From contig JACONQ010000008.1 of NCBI GenBank assembly GCA_014281115.1, forward strand, positions 2,852,001-2,916,000: DNA of 64,000 nt, written 5' to 3'. This stretch comes from Laburnicola sp. R22_1. Lineage: Eukaryota; Ascomycota; Dothideomycetes; Pleosporales; Didymosphaeriaceae. Positions 55,250 through 64,000 of this stretch are shown one piece after another; positions within the stretch are counted from its first letter, which is position 1, and each line of letters starts with the position of its first letter. The translations under genes and the position numbers were made by a program. Below the pieces are notes generated by a model. It was not told the DNA's origin. It was given only the letters and a program-made list of their open reading frames with translations, and did not search any database.

Positions 55250-57528
55250 ATGTCTGAATGGAATTTCGAGCGGCTCGGCGGAGACGATGCCCTAGACGTC
55301 GACGAACTCTACGGGGATATCTCAGATAATGAGTTCGATGTAGACGTCCAGCACTACGGTAAGTCTTACTCAAAGACAATGCGTTGGCCGCGTCACTAAT
55401 ACACCTACCCTAGGAGACGCAGACGAGGACGAGGATGAGGGTGAAGCTGAAGCCAAAGGCGACTTCCGACAATACGTCGTGCTTAACGATAATAAGGAGA
55501 ATGTCGCCGATCGTGCGCCACCACTGCAAGACGCCGACGCCTTTCCAGATACCATTGAGCTTGACAGCTTACCAATTCATTGTGGCACCATCCAAAAGGG
55601 AGATACTGTTGAGCTGCAGGATCACACAGGCCGAGTTGCAGAAAACCGTCTCCTCGGCGGCGATTTCCTACGCGTCCAGGCTATTGTTGAGAACCTGGAA
55701 ACGGAGGAGGTCAAGCTGCAAGGATATCGATTGCGACGATGCAGCTACTTACAGCCATTGTTCGATAGTAAGGCTCCGTTCGTAATATTAATATGTTGAC
55801 TATTGCTAACTTCAAACAGGAAAATTGAACGAGGTGTTCATGCTCGTTGAAGCCAACGAAGATGACCAACGCCCAACCTTGATCCAAGGCGTAGAGAGTG
55901 TCGCTATCAGCGAGGTCATCAAGAAGCGGCGGTGTGTCTTCACGAAAGCGGACTATGAGGCATTCGATGTTCGAATGGCAAACCGATATATCCCCGCTCG
56001 ATTGAAGACGCCGCAGGATGTCAGGGACTACATCTTCAAGCAAGGGACGTTGGTATGCCGTCACGTACACACCGTCATCTTCGACCACAATGGGGTATCA
56101 TACTCCGGTGAGGTGCGACGGCTTTATCAGCGCGAAACGGATCAGCCCTCGAGTTCGGTGCCTTGTGCTCGTCCTTCCTCCACGAGTATCGGGTCTAGCT
56201 CATCATCATTATCATCATCGTCTCAGCCAACATCGTCTCAATCAACGCCGAAACGATGCGCTTCTGTGGAGCAACTAAACGCCACGCCACCGAAGAGGCG
56301 GTCCTCTCCAACAAAGGTATCCCGGTACACCTTTGGAGATGCTTTCTGTGGAGCAGGGGGCGCTTCTGAGGGTGCCAGCCAAGCCGACTTGATCGTTAAG
56401 TGGGGTTTAGAGAAGGATGGACTTGCCATGCAAGCTTGGGTCAACAACTTCCCTCGTGCGCTACCACTCCCGATGGATGCACACGACTTCCCTGCAATAG
56501 CCCGACGGTGCGTGCATGGAGTTGATCTGCTTCACCTATCCTGCCCTTGCTGCTTCTGGTCCGAGTCTCATACCAATGAAGGAAAAAACGATCAGGCCAA
56601 CATGGAAACCTTACTCACCGTGGGTCCATTCCTCAAGGCGGTGAAGCCTCGCTACGCAACCCTCGAACAGGCACCAGGACTACTAAAGCTGCGCAAACAC
56701 AGGCTATGGTTCCGCAAGCTCATCAACGAGATCATCACCAACGGGTACAACGTTCGTTGGAAGGTATCTGACCAGTCTGAGTACGAGCTTGCTCAGCGCC
56801 GCCGCCGCCTTGTCTTCCTCTGCGCGAAGCACAGCCTCCCTCTCCCCGCATTTCCGAAGCCGACCCATGGTCCCAAGGGAAGTGGTCTTAAGTACTGGGT
56901 CACAGTGGCAGACGCTCTAGAGCCTTTGGAGAGGCTCGGTCCCAACTACGCGCGTAACGACCCTTATCACAAGCCCGACCAAGAGAAGCGGATCTCCCGC
57001 CCAGCTGTCGATCCCAGGACCATCCTAGCGAAATGCATCACCACCAGCGGAGGCGAAAACATCCACCCCTCCGGCACGCGTCGCTACACCGCCCGCGAGA
57101 CCGCCCAGCTCCAAGGCTTCCCTCTCGACTACCATTTCACCGGCTCAAAGGGCGAAGCCACCAAGCAAGCCGGCAACGCGTGGGCCCCCGTCGCCAATAC
57201 CAAATACTTTCAGCTCCTCGCGCAGTTCCTCGAGGCGTTTGACTTGGGGTTCATTGATGCCGAGGACGACATAGATAATTTGTGGGACCATCTTGAGAAT
57301 AAGGGTATTCGGATTGCGCAGTTAAGGACGCGCTACTTGAAGCATCTTAGGAAGATGGTTGTGTCGAGGAAGAAGCATCCGCTGTGGGGGAGCACGTATT
57401 GCGTGGAAGCGGCGCTGAGGCAGCGGGTAAAGACGGTGGCGCAGGGAAGTACGAATCGGAGGCAGCGCATGGTGAGGGATGAGGCGGAGGTGGCGGGGCA
57501 GAGAGGGGAGATTATTGAGGTGGATTAA
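55250..57528 (+). CDS. RID: RID/Masc1-type DNA cytosine-5 methyltransferase
   Basis: Three exons join in frame: 55250-55358, 55414-55767 and 55820-57528 (introns 55 and 52 bp), giving 723 residues. An acidic N-terminus precedes a BAH-like region (IHCGTIQKGDTVELQD to about residue 260). A Ser-rich linker follows, then the methyltransferase core. Motif I is YTFGDAFCGAGGASEG (near 325-340), motif IV LSCPCCFWSESHTNEG (near 395-411), motif VI TLEQAPGL, motif VIII AQRRRRLVFLC and motif X KQAGNAWAPVAN. The replacement of ENV by EQ in motif VI is a known trait of the RID/Masc1 group, required for RIP in Neurospora and for MIP in Ascobolus. The catalytic cysteine is retained, but the usual PCQ reads PCC. 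Substrates would be cytosines in duplicated DNA in the sexual cycle. RIP-like decay in this window agrees with an active gene at some time in the lineage. Confidence 0.93.
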
Positions 57529-58909
57529 GGGGGTTTGTGGGGCTACTAGTCACTAGATCAGCTGGGTGGTGAATGGTTGGGAGGGAATTGTGCATTGCGC
57601 TCTTCTTCTAGGATGGGATGTTGATGTTGGGATTTTTAGTCCTGAGGTGGTGTGGCGATGTCGCGGTTCTTTTCTGGTTAGAGAGACGGGGGATGCGATG
57701 CGATGCGGACTTAGTTGCTGTGAGAGTTGAGTCGTGAATGGGTACATGCGTCGAGACCATCTTGGGTTCTTGGATAGAAGAGAAGCGGGATGGGTGTGTA
57801 CCGGTCCGGCGCTGGCTGGGTGCTTGGATTGATTACCTGACTGACTGCCTACTTTTCCTTAAGGTCACGATGCGATGCGCTTTGTACCCTTCCTCCTCCT
57901 TGTAGTCTAGTCTCGTCTGGTGCTTTTAATAGTGGCCCTGAGGATAATACTGTGTACTCTTTTGGTGTTTAGTTGAATTTGAATTTGGATATGTGCTGGG
58001 ATTTTTTTTTTCTTTTTGGGAGAGATTTTAGTAACATGGAGATTGGGTAGCGTGGCATTCCTTTAGAGAATAATAACATTGTGAAAGATAGATAGATAGC
58101 GTTAAGGTTTTATGTACGCATTTGTTGAGCAGTACTCTATAGACTACCTGTACCAGCTAATTCGCTATCGATCTCTATATGTTACCATCTTCTCTTCTTT
58201 CCTCCTGGTTAACTAGAACTAGATATAATAACGGAATGCCCACTCCACCCTACAGCTAACTAGCTAGCTAAGGCGGAAAATTAAATCAAATAAAGTCATA
58301 TTGCTGTCTAGGGTGGATAGGTGTGAGATGGTGCGTAACACTAAAGGGAAGAATAGAAAAGACACAAAAGTTAGCAAGTTAATTATAGATAGCTAGCCTT
58401 GCGAGTTAAGGTATTGTTATAGTTATTAGTAAGACTATCTAACAGTGTACGTCAAATGTAACCCTAATAGCAGGGTGAACAGAATAGGTTAGAGGCTGTG
58501 GAGGCTAACGCTTTCCTAAATAATACCTACTAACCGCATATTATCTAGCCGCGACGCCAAAAATACTCTACCGTGTGTACGAGACTCATTCAGGGTTCTT
58601 GGCCCCTCTTCTTCCTCTCACCAACGACGCGCGACATCTCTTATGGCTAGCGGCCCAACGCCTTGTCGTGTTTCGTTTATCGTTAGTTCCACACCTGGGG
58701 CTGAAAGCTGGGGTGCTGATATGCGCAATGCGCATCATCCGTGAGGCTATGCATGCTCAGCCGCGCCAGATTTCCGCCATAAGTCGTACCTAGGCTGGCA
58801 GTCCACAGTGGGGTTGCGTGAGCATACTTGTCTTCTCCGTTTCCTCGACCCTTCTTAACTTTTCAACATTTTGGCTTTTGGTTCGACTTAAGCGGGCGAT
58901 GCGCACACA
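57529..58909. other. Intergenic, 1.4 kb, no gene
   Basis: The first few hundred bases are probably 3' untranslated sequence. From about 58000 to 58560 it is AT-rich with short TAG/CTA repeats. No coding frame is supported. Confidence 0.45.
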
Positions 58910-60303
58910 ATGAGTGAAGAATGTCAAAACAACTTAGGGGAACCAACACGGTGCAGCGACGAGTTTCCTCCGCAACAAACCGTCGAGCCGCCGTCGGCTC
59001 CGAAGAAGACGATCCAGAACGTGGAAAAACCCGGGTTTGCAACACCTACAGCAGTAGAAGACAGTATAGTGCCGCAAACAGATAATTTTCTACAACCTAA
59101 ACAGACGCTTGCGCCAAGCCGAAGTTTGGCTACACATACGAGTTTACATACATCAGCAATATCTGCCAATGCTGCGACTTCCAGTCCCACGGATGGCAAT
59201 TTGGTAGAGGCTACTTCGCCTCCTTCAGCTGCTGTTGCGAGCAGTAGCTCCAATAGTGTGTCAAAGGGTGCTGTAGCCGGCATTGCCATCGCAACCGCAA
59301 TTATCGGCGGTGCAATCGCATTCCTCGTCGCCTTTCTACTGTTCAAGCGTCAGAGACGAGCTTCAGGGCATGCATACAGCGCATCACAACCAGATTTCAT
59401 CGCGACTGTGAAGGGCGAACATCCGTCCTACGTCCAGGTATCACAGAGTGTAGGTCCACCGCCAGTAATGGCAGCCACCATGCCTACAGCGCAGCGTGGC
59501 CTGGACGTAGCCACTCCATCTAGCTCACCCGACTTTGTCGCTGGCGTTCTACCCCCAGCTGCAGACGAACAATCCGTCAGGAACAAGGTAGCAGCGCTAT
59601 TCAACCAGATCCAACACCACGTAGACACTTTCTACCGCGACGTCCACGCAACCCTAACGCCGAGTATGAAAAACGACCTCAAGAAATTCAGCGAAGGCTC
59701 GATCAACCTCGCAGAAGAACTAGAGCACTCCCCCATGCCCACAATAGCGCTCAAACACGCTCTCGTCGCTTACATCCTCGGCATCGTAGCCCCCAAGGCG
59801 GAACACCAAGCAACCCTCTTCCCCGCGGAAGTCGCCGGCCTGAAATCCAACGAACGCTCCATTGGATCTCCAGGTCAGTCTACCTTTCTTCCCACCCTGA
59901 CACATACGCTCTCAAACTAACACGCAACCCAGACGACCAAGCCGCCTACATCCTCTACAAACGGCTCGCCGTGCGCCTCCACGCGCCGACCACCGCCGCC
60001 CTCCAGTCCCGCAAGTCCGACATGTGCGAAGCGGCCGAGCACTTCGCTCTTACTTTCTTCCCCTGGGCTAATCCCGCGTACAACGACCAGGATAAAGACC
60101 AGCACTTGGTGGATGTGATAAATAATGCGTTGGATCTGAGCATTTGGTTGTTTGGACAACCGTATTTGTATGAGTTTGTTTGGGAGGGTGTGGGGAGGAG
60201 GGGCACGGTTGTGGCGCCTGGGTTGGTGCGGGTGACAGATGAGAGAGGCGGCGTGTACGATGGGCCGAGGTGGGTGGTGGAGCCAGTTATTGCGGCGGGG
60301 TGA
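58910..60303 (+). CDS. Single-pass membrane protein, unknown function
   Basis: Two exons join in frame: 58910-59873 and 59933-60303 (GTCAGT...ACCCAG intron, 59 bp), giving 444 residues. The first 125 residues are Ser/Thr/Pro-rich without an obvious signal peptide. One transmembrane segment follows (GAVAGIAIATAIIGGAIAFL, extending into VAFLLF) and a basic KRQRR stop. The C-terminal 240 residues form a compact, mostly helical domain (KVAALFNQIQHHVDTFYRDV, LKHALVAYILGIVAP, then DLSIWLFGQPYLYEFVWEG). This plan recurs in Dothideomycete genomes, but I cannot give a domain name or role. Confidence 0.75.
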
Positions 60304-60550
60304 GGGGTAGGAAATTTCCTCTGTGTTCTTTTTTGCGATTGAGAGTGCTGGTTTATGGTGCTGTGATGTTGTCGACCTCCTGGTTTACTTCAAGGTGAGC
60401 CAGCGAACAGGCATCCCTTGTCACGAATATTAGCGATGACAGGCATGTGGGCGTATTCAGTGATTAAATCAATACAGTAGAATCAGAAGCGCTAGGAAAG
60501 GGTGGAAAGTCGGCTAGAGGGAATGTAACGAGGGTAGATTTAGCGAGAAG

Positions 60551-61216
60551 CTAGTAATTGCCAATTCCTCTTTTCAATGTCCTATTTATCCTTTCGCAAG
60601 TGGCAAGCATTTCGTCGACAGAAGGCCAGGGTGTGGGAATGTCCCCTTCTCTATCCTGAGTGTCACTCCAAGGATTCAGGTGCTCGGTGCCTCTCTGGTA
60701 ATTCCTTAGTAACCTCTCCCAATTACTCCCTCGAACATTCTGTTCGTTTGTTGGCTTCAACCCCATTTTATCCTGAAGGTATCTCGGCCAGGGCTGGGCA
60801 TAAAACCCTCCAATATCCACCGATTTCTTCACCTTGAGCAGCGCCAGCCCACGAACGAGGACGACACTCTTTCCCAGCCCAATATGAACTGGGCCCTCCG
60901 AGTCCCAGTAGACGCTCAAGTTTTGGATGTTCGTTGCTTCTTGTTGGAGTTTGTTGAACAGTATGCACCACCGCTGAGGACTAGGTGCGTCGTTGAACGC
61001 GTCGAGAAAGATTGTAAGATCGGTGATTAGAGCAGCGTCGTTGTTCCTGAGCCAAGCCATCAAGGCGTCCGGTTGCGACACGTTGATAGCAAGAGATGGA
61101 AGGCGATCGTGGGGCACGTCGTTGAGGGTAGGAAGGTTTTTCAAGGCAGGATCGGTTCCCTCTTTCCAGTGGCAACCTTGTGGACAATGGAAAAATATGT
61201 ATGGCGGGGAATACAT
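60551..61216 (-). CDS. Hypothetical fungal protein
   Basis: A 221-residue frame from an ATG at 61216 with good coding character: LPSLAINVSQPDALMAWLRN, LITDLTIFLDAFNDAP, NIQNLSVYWDSEGPVHIGLG, LALLKVKKSVDIGGFYA and PRYLQDKMGLKP. The spacing of hydrophobic residues is like the C-terminal part of Leu-rich F-box relatives. The N-terminus is unusually short for that group, so a 5' exon may be missing. The retroelement-like tail at 61395-61450 lies just upstream. Confidence 0.55.
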   Translation of the reverse strand: MYSPPYIFFHCPQGCHWKEGTDPALKNLPTLNDVPHDRLPSLAINVSQPDALMAWLRNNDAALITDLTIFLDAFNDAPSPQRWCILFNKLQQEATNIQNLSVYWDSEGPVHIGLGKSVVLVRGLALLKVKKSVDIGGFYAQPWPRYLQDKMGLKPTNEQNVRGSNWERLLRNYQRGTEHLNPWSDTQDREGDIPTPWPSVDEMLATCERINRTLKRGIGNY

Positions 61217-61394
61217 GATGAATTAAGATATTAACGTTAACTGTATCTCCGTGGAGAATGGAAGAAGGAAAGATGATCGTAGATGTGAGTCGGATTTGGT
61301 TGAGGGACACCTCTGACGTGGCACTTGTAATCCCTATGCATCGAGTGCGGGGTTTCGTGGCGGGAATGTGGCTGGTGACTTTGTGTAACTGTCC

Positions 61395-61450
61395 ATCCAT
61401 TCATATCCGTTTGTATTCAGCTTAGCCTTTTACAGATTATGAGATTAAGC
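61395..61450 (-). repeat. Retroelement-like 3' tail, inverted
   Basis: CATTCATATCCGTTTGTATT followed by CCTTTTACAGATTATGAGAT is the reverse complement of the tails at 12905-12965 and 18860-18920. It adjoins the 5' side of the minus-strand gene at 60551-61216. Confidence 0.5.
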
Positions 61451-61599
61451 AGCATAACCACGGGCTAACGGCAGTACTGGATGGTGTTATAACTTTCGAT
61501 GCGTTTAGGTTAGATAGAAAGCGAATAGTATGGTCAACCTGTCGTTTTATTCCCATAAAAAACAGGCGGTTTTCGATTGGTATCTGTATACAGGCGTCA

Positions 61600-62470
61600 A
61601 ACCGGTCTTCGATCCATCACTCGTGCACAATCGTACCGAACATGAGTCCGACGAACTCTTCCACCTCCAGCGTCGTCATAGGAAGCAGTCTGTTTTCGCC
61701 TTTGAGATGCAGGATGACTAGAGACGCGATTATTTTTCTCGGAATGTTCGCAGTGGTATCCCAGTGTTTGGCATACGGTTTCCATCATGTACTCACCAGC
61801 GAGTCCTCCGGGAGCATTCTCAATTTTGATGTATCTGTAGGCCGATGGGAATTCGAAGAATATCCGTTCATCTGGATATCTGCCCCCCTCGTAGCACGGC
61901 TTTTTTTACAGTGCTTCAGCCGACCGCGGCAGATCAAGCTGGAACTCGACAAATTTGTTGATCTCCATAAAAGGGTCGATGATAGCTTCGTCCGCAATTT
62001 GCGAGAACATGGCATTGATATGCCCATTCCGACGTCGGATGATGTGCCATGCTTCTCTCTCTCTCTCTCTCTTTCTCAGCAGATGAAAATTTCTGACCTT
62101 TCTCTTGAGTTCCAAGGTTCAGTGAGATCTGTCCTGGGTGCTTGTTGGGATTCCACGCAGCGTAGTGTTGAGAGAACATACGGTCGAACTCCTTCTCGAA
62201 CCTGGTCTCGTATCTAGCGCTCTCCTCCCCATCCTTATCTTCAATCGCGGACTATTGGGCTATGGTCGCCCAGAATCTGGCTATGGCCCCAAGAATTGCC
62301 CTAGATATGATTCCGTCGTTTCAACGACGGAGATGCTCGCGAACTGCATTTGCAACAAGTTGGCCCAAAAAATCAGTAACCGTTTTGCATCCAAAGGGTC
62401 CACCGTGTCCTTCGCCGCTGTCTATAAAAGGCTGAAGTTCGACTGTCGTACCAAGTTTTGTTCGGCGAGT
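61600..62470 (-). pseudogene. Possible minus-strand relic with two in-frame stops
   Basis: One minus-strand frame reads TTVELQPFIDSGEGHGGPFG (about 62440), TVTDFLGQLVANAVREHLRR, TGA, NDGIISRAILGAIARFWATI, TAG, then SAIEDKDGEESARYETRFEK and MFSQHYAAWNPNKHPGQISL (about 62170-62110). Further on, in another frame, are INAMFSQIADEAIIDPFMEI and NKFVEFQLDLP. A CT microsatellite (62054-62072) interrupts. The long frame on the plus strand (61642-62217) is the competing reading. No family recognised. Confidence 0.35.
62054..62072. repeat. (CT)n microsatellite
   Basis: About nine to ten CT units. Confidence 0.9.
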
Positions 62471-62936
62471 TCTTCAACCATCATATAGTTAATGGTATAC
62501 CACGAATGCAATATCTCTGACATTATCGAACGAGTCAATTTAGGTAGAAATCGCATATATAGGTCTACGGGCCGAGAACGAAGGATACTTTCCTCGATGA
62601 TCGCTTGTTCCTATATTTTCCTTATATTGCGACTTCTTCCTAACATAATACGTCTAGAAGTGTAACTTAAATATGTTTAATAAAATGTCCGAAGAATTTA
62701 ATGGGAAGTTCACGGTTGGTTGTGAGGAAAAAGCACCTTCTTAATGCAGATAGTCGATTTGTGGAGCCCACTCAACACTGCCCAATGGAGACTGGTAGAA
62801 AGACATCGTGCGCCTCGATCCAGCCACACATACGTCACCCCTCATCAGGCTCCAGTTCTCCTTCAACAACTCCTGACCAAATAAATCCTCGACTTCCCAC
62901 TACTCACTACTGCTTTCTAAGATACCCGCAATCAAA

Positions 62937-63884
62937 ATGGCAAACGAAGAGCAAAGACTGCGGATCGAGGAAGGGCTTGCCAAGGGCCCGGCCAATCTAA
63001 ACGAAGGAAAAAGAGAACAGATCGAGCAAGTGATTGCGACCACCGACGATGAACCAACACAAATCGACCAGATAGCCGAGATTCGTGGATGGTTTCGGCC
63101 GATGGAAGACAACACACCGTATCCCATTATCCAGGAATACTTGAATGGCGCGATAGATCTGGGCGCAGCAATATCCAAAATTACCGCCCCAATCGATGAA
63201 GCAATAACTGCAGACAAGAGGACGAGCTACGAAACGTCCTCCCTGGAGCCCGTGGCGTACGCGGTTCTTCACTCCGCAAAGCGAATATCTTACCGTGACG
63301 CCGAAGGACACGCGAAGCTTGTTGATCTAGTCAAAGCCCTCAAGGAACATCCGGAACCTGCCCCAAACTATGAAGATTACGGCGGCTATTATAGTACACT
63401 CTCCGTGTTTGGCTTGGCCTTTCGCGAGGCGTACAATGATGCGCCTCGAGATGACCTCGGCGTCTTTCCAGCAGAAACTCATGCCTGGGCCAACTTCAAC
63501 TACTTCCTTGCGCGCCTTACCTATTGCAACGTGTTAGAACGCTACCTTTATGCCATTTGGGCAATGCGGGAGGCGCTCGAACGTACACCAGATCCACTGC
63601 CTGGATGGTACGATGCGCATACTCCCGCGGCAGCGATGTGGGCTCTCGGACTGCGCGAAAAACTGTATGAGAAGGAGGAAGACCTGACGCCAGAGAAGAA
63701 GAACCAGGGAAATCCGGCGGCTGGTGGGGATCTTTGGAATGGTGGACCGGTTCTTAGCAAGGACAGGTGGGCGTTTTGGAAGCAGAGATTTGGGGAGGTA
63801 ACAACTTGTGAGGACGTGCGCGAGGAGACGAGGAACATAGCGAAAGAGGCAGTTGAAGCGATGGAAAAGGCGGAAAATCCATAA
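62937..63884 (+). CDS. DUF3632-family protein
   Basis: One intronless frame of 315 residues from an ATG in a good context (CAAAATGGCA). Acidic and largely helical, with EEGLAKGPANLNEGKREQIE near the start, YPIIQEYLNGAIDLGAAISK, FGLAFREAYNDAP, and an aromatic cluster WANFNYFLARLTYC. This layout matches the DUF3632 proteins common in Pleosporales and Eurotiales, whose function is unknown. No signal peptide or membrane segment. Confidence 0.65.
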   Translation: MANEEQRLRIEEGLAKGPANLNEGKREQIEQVIATTDDEPTQIDQIAEIRGWFRPMEDNTPYPIIQEYLNGAIDLGAAISKITAPIDEAITADKRTSYETSSLEPVAYAVLHSAKRISYRDAEGHAKLVDLVKALKEHPEPAPNYEDYGGYYSTLSVFGLAFREAYNDAPRDDLGVFPAETHAWANFNYFLARLTYCNVLERYLYAIWAMREALERTPDPLPGWYDAHTPAAAMWALGLREKLYEKEEDLTPEKKNQGNPAAGGDLWNGGPVLSKDRWAFWKQRFGEVTTCEDVREETRNIAKEAVEAMEKAENP

Positions 63885-64000
63885 TAATCTAGCGTTTATG
63901 ATAGGGAACGATGAGCTATGCCACATTCGACTTTAATTGCTGATCTCCATGTCGGACCTCGGGACTCTCAATCCCACGTGATACTGACCTAACAGATTGT

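Overview
The window is from a filamentous ascomycete (Pezizomycotina, most likely a Dothideomycete of the Pleosporales type). The evidence is short spliceosomal introns of about 40-95 bp with GT-AG borders and CTAAC-like branch points, typical fungal families (HET, DUF3632, DUF7730-like, GT71, CBM1, a RID/Masc1-type DNA methyltransferase), and transposons decayed by C-to-T change in the CpA context, as expected from repeat-induced point mutation (RIP). No species is assigned.

Layout. Bases 1 to about 20.4 kb form an accessory, repeat-rich block. It holds a duplicated segment in inverted orientation (about 505-1600 and 11090-12150) and a HET-domain gene whose predicted first exon lies in the first unit of a 26-27 copy, 68-bp minisatellite. 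A nearly intact Tc1/mariner element, a helix-turn-helix ORF, a short spliced RAD52-like gene and a PD-(D/E)XK nuclease-like pseudogene follow. Then come two pogo/Fot-type elements, one nested in the terminal repeat of the other, a DUF7730-like pseudogene and a second Tc1-type element with RIP-type stops. A RIP-wrecked copy of the first Tc1 element sits far away at 41152-42668.

From 20.6 to 30.3 kb there is a set of secretory genes: an aspzincin metalloprotease (minus), a divergently transcribed protein with a signal peptide and two hydrophobic segments (plus), an F-box protein with one frameshift, and a class V (killer-toxin-like) LysM/GH18 chitinase that seems to lack its 5' end. From 31 kb on the sequence is mostly ordinary gene space: a single-pass membrane protein, a GT71 mannosyltransferase, a dynamin-like GTPase, a FAT1-type acyl-CoA synthetase, a C2H2 zinc-finger protein with a degenerate exonuclease domain, a frameshifted SHB17-like phosphatase, a secreted CBM1 protein, a GNAT acetyltransferase, the MICOS subunit Mic19, a RID-type cytosine methyltransferase, a single-pass membrane protein and a DUF3632 protein.

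How the parts relate. The RID-type methyltransferase at 55.2-57.5 kb is the family needed for RIP in Neurospora, and the same window shows apparent RIP products of different strength, from one TGG-to-TAG change in a transposase to complete erosion. The metalloprotease, its divergent neighbour and the chitinase could form an extracellular antagonism or wall-remodelling locus, but only their proximity supports this. Splice sites were placed by eye by requiring reading-frame continuity, so coordinates of introns are predictions.
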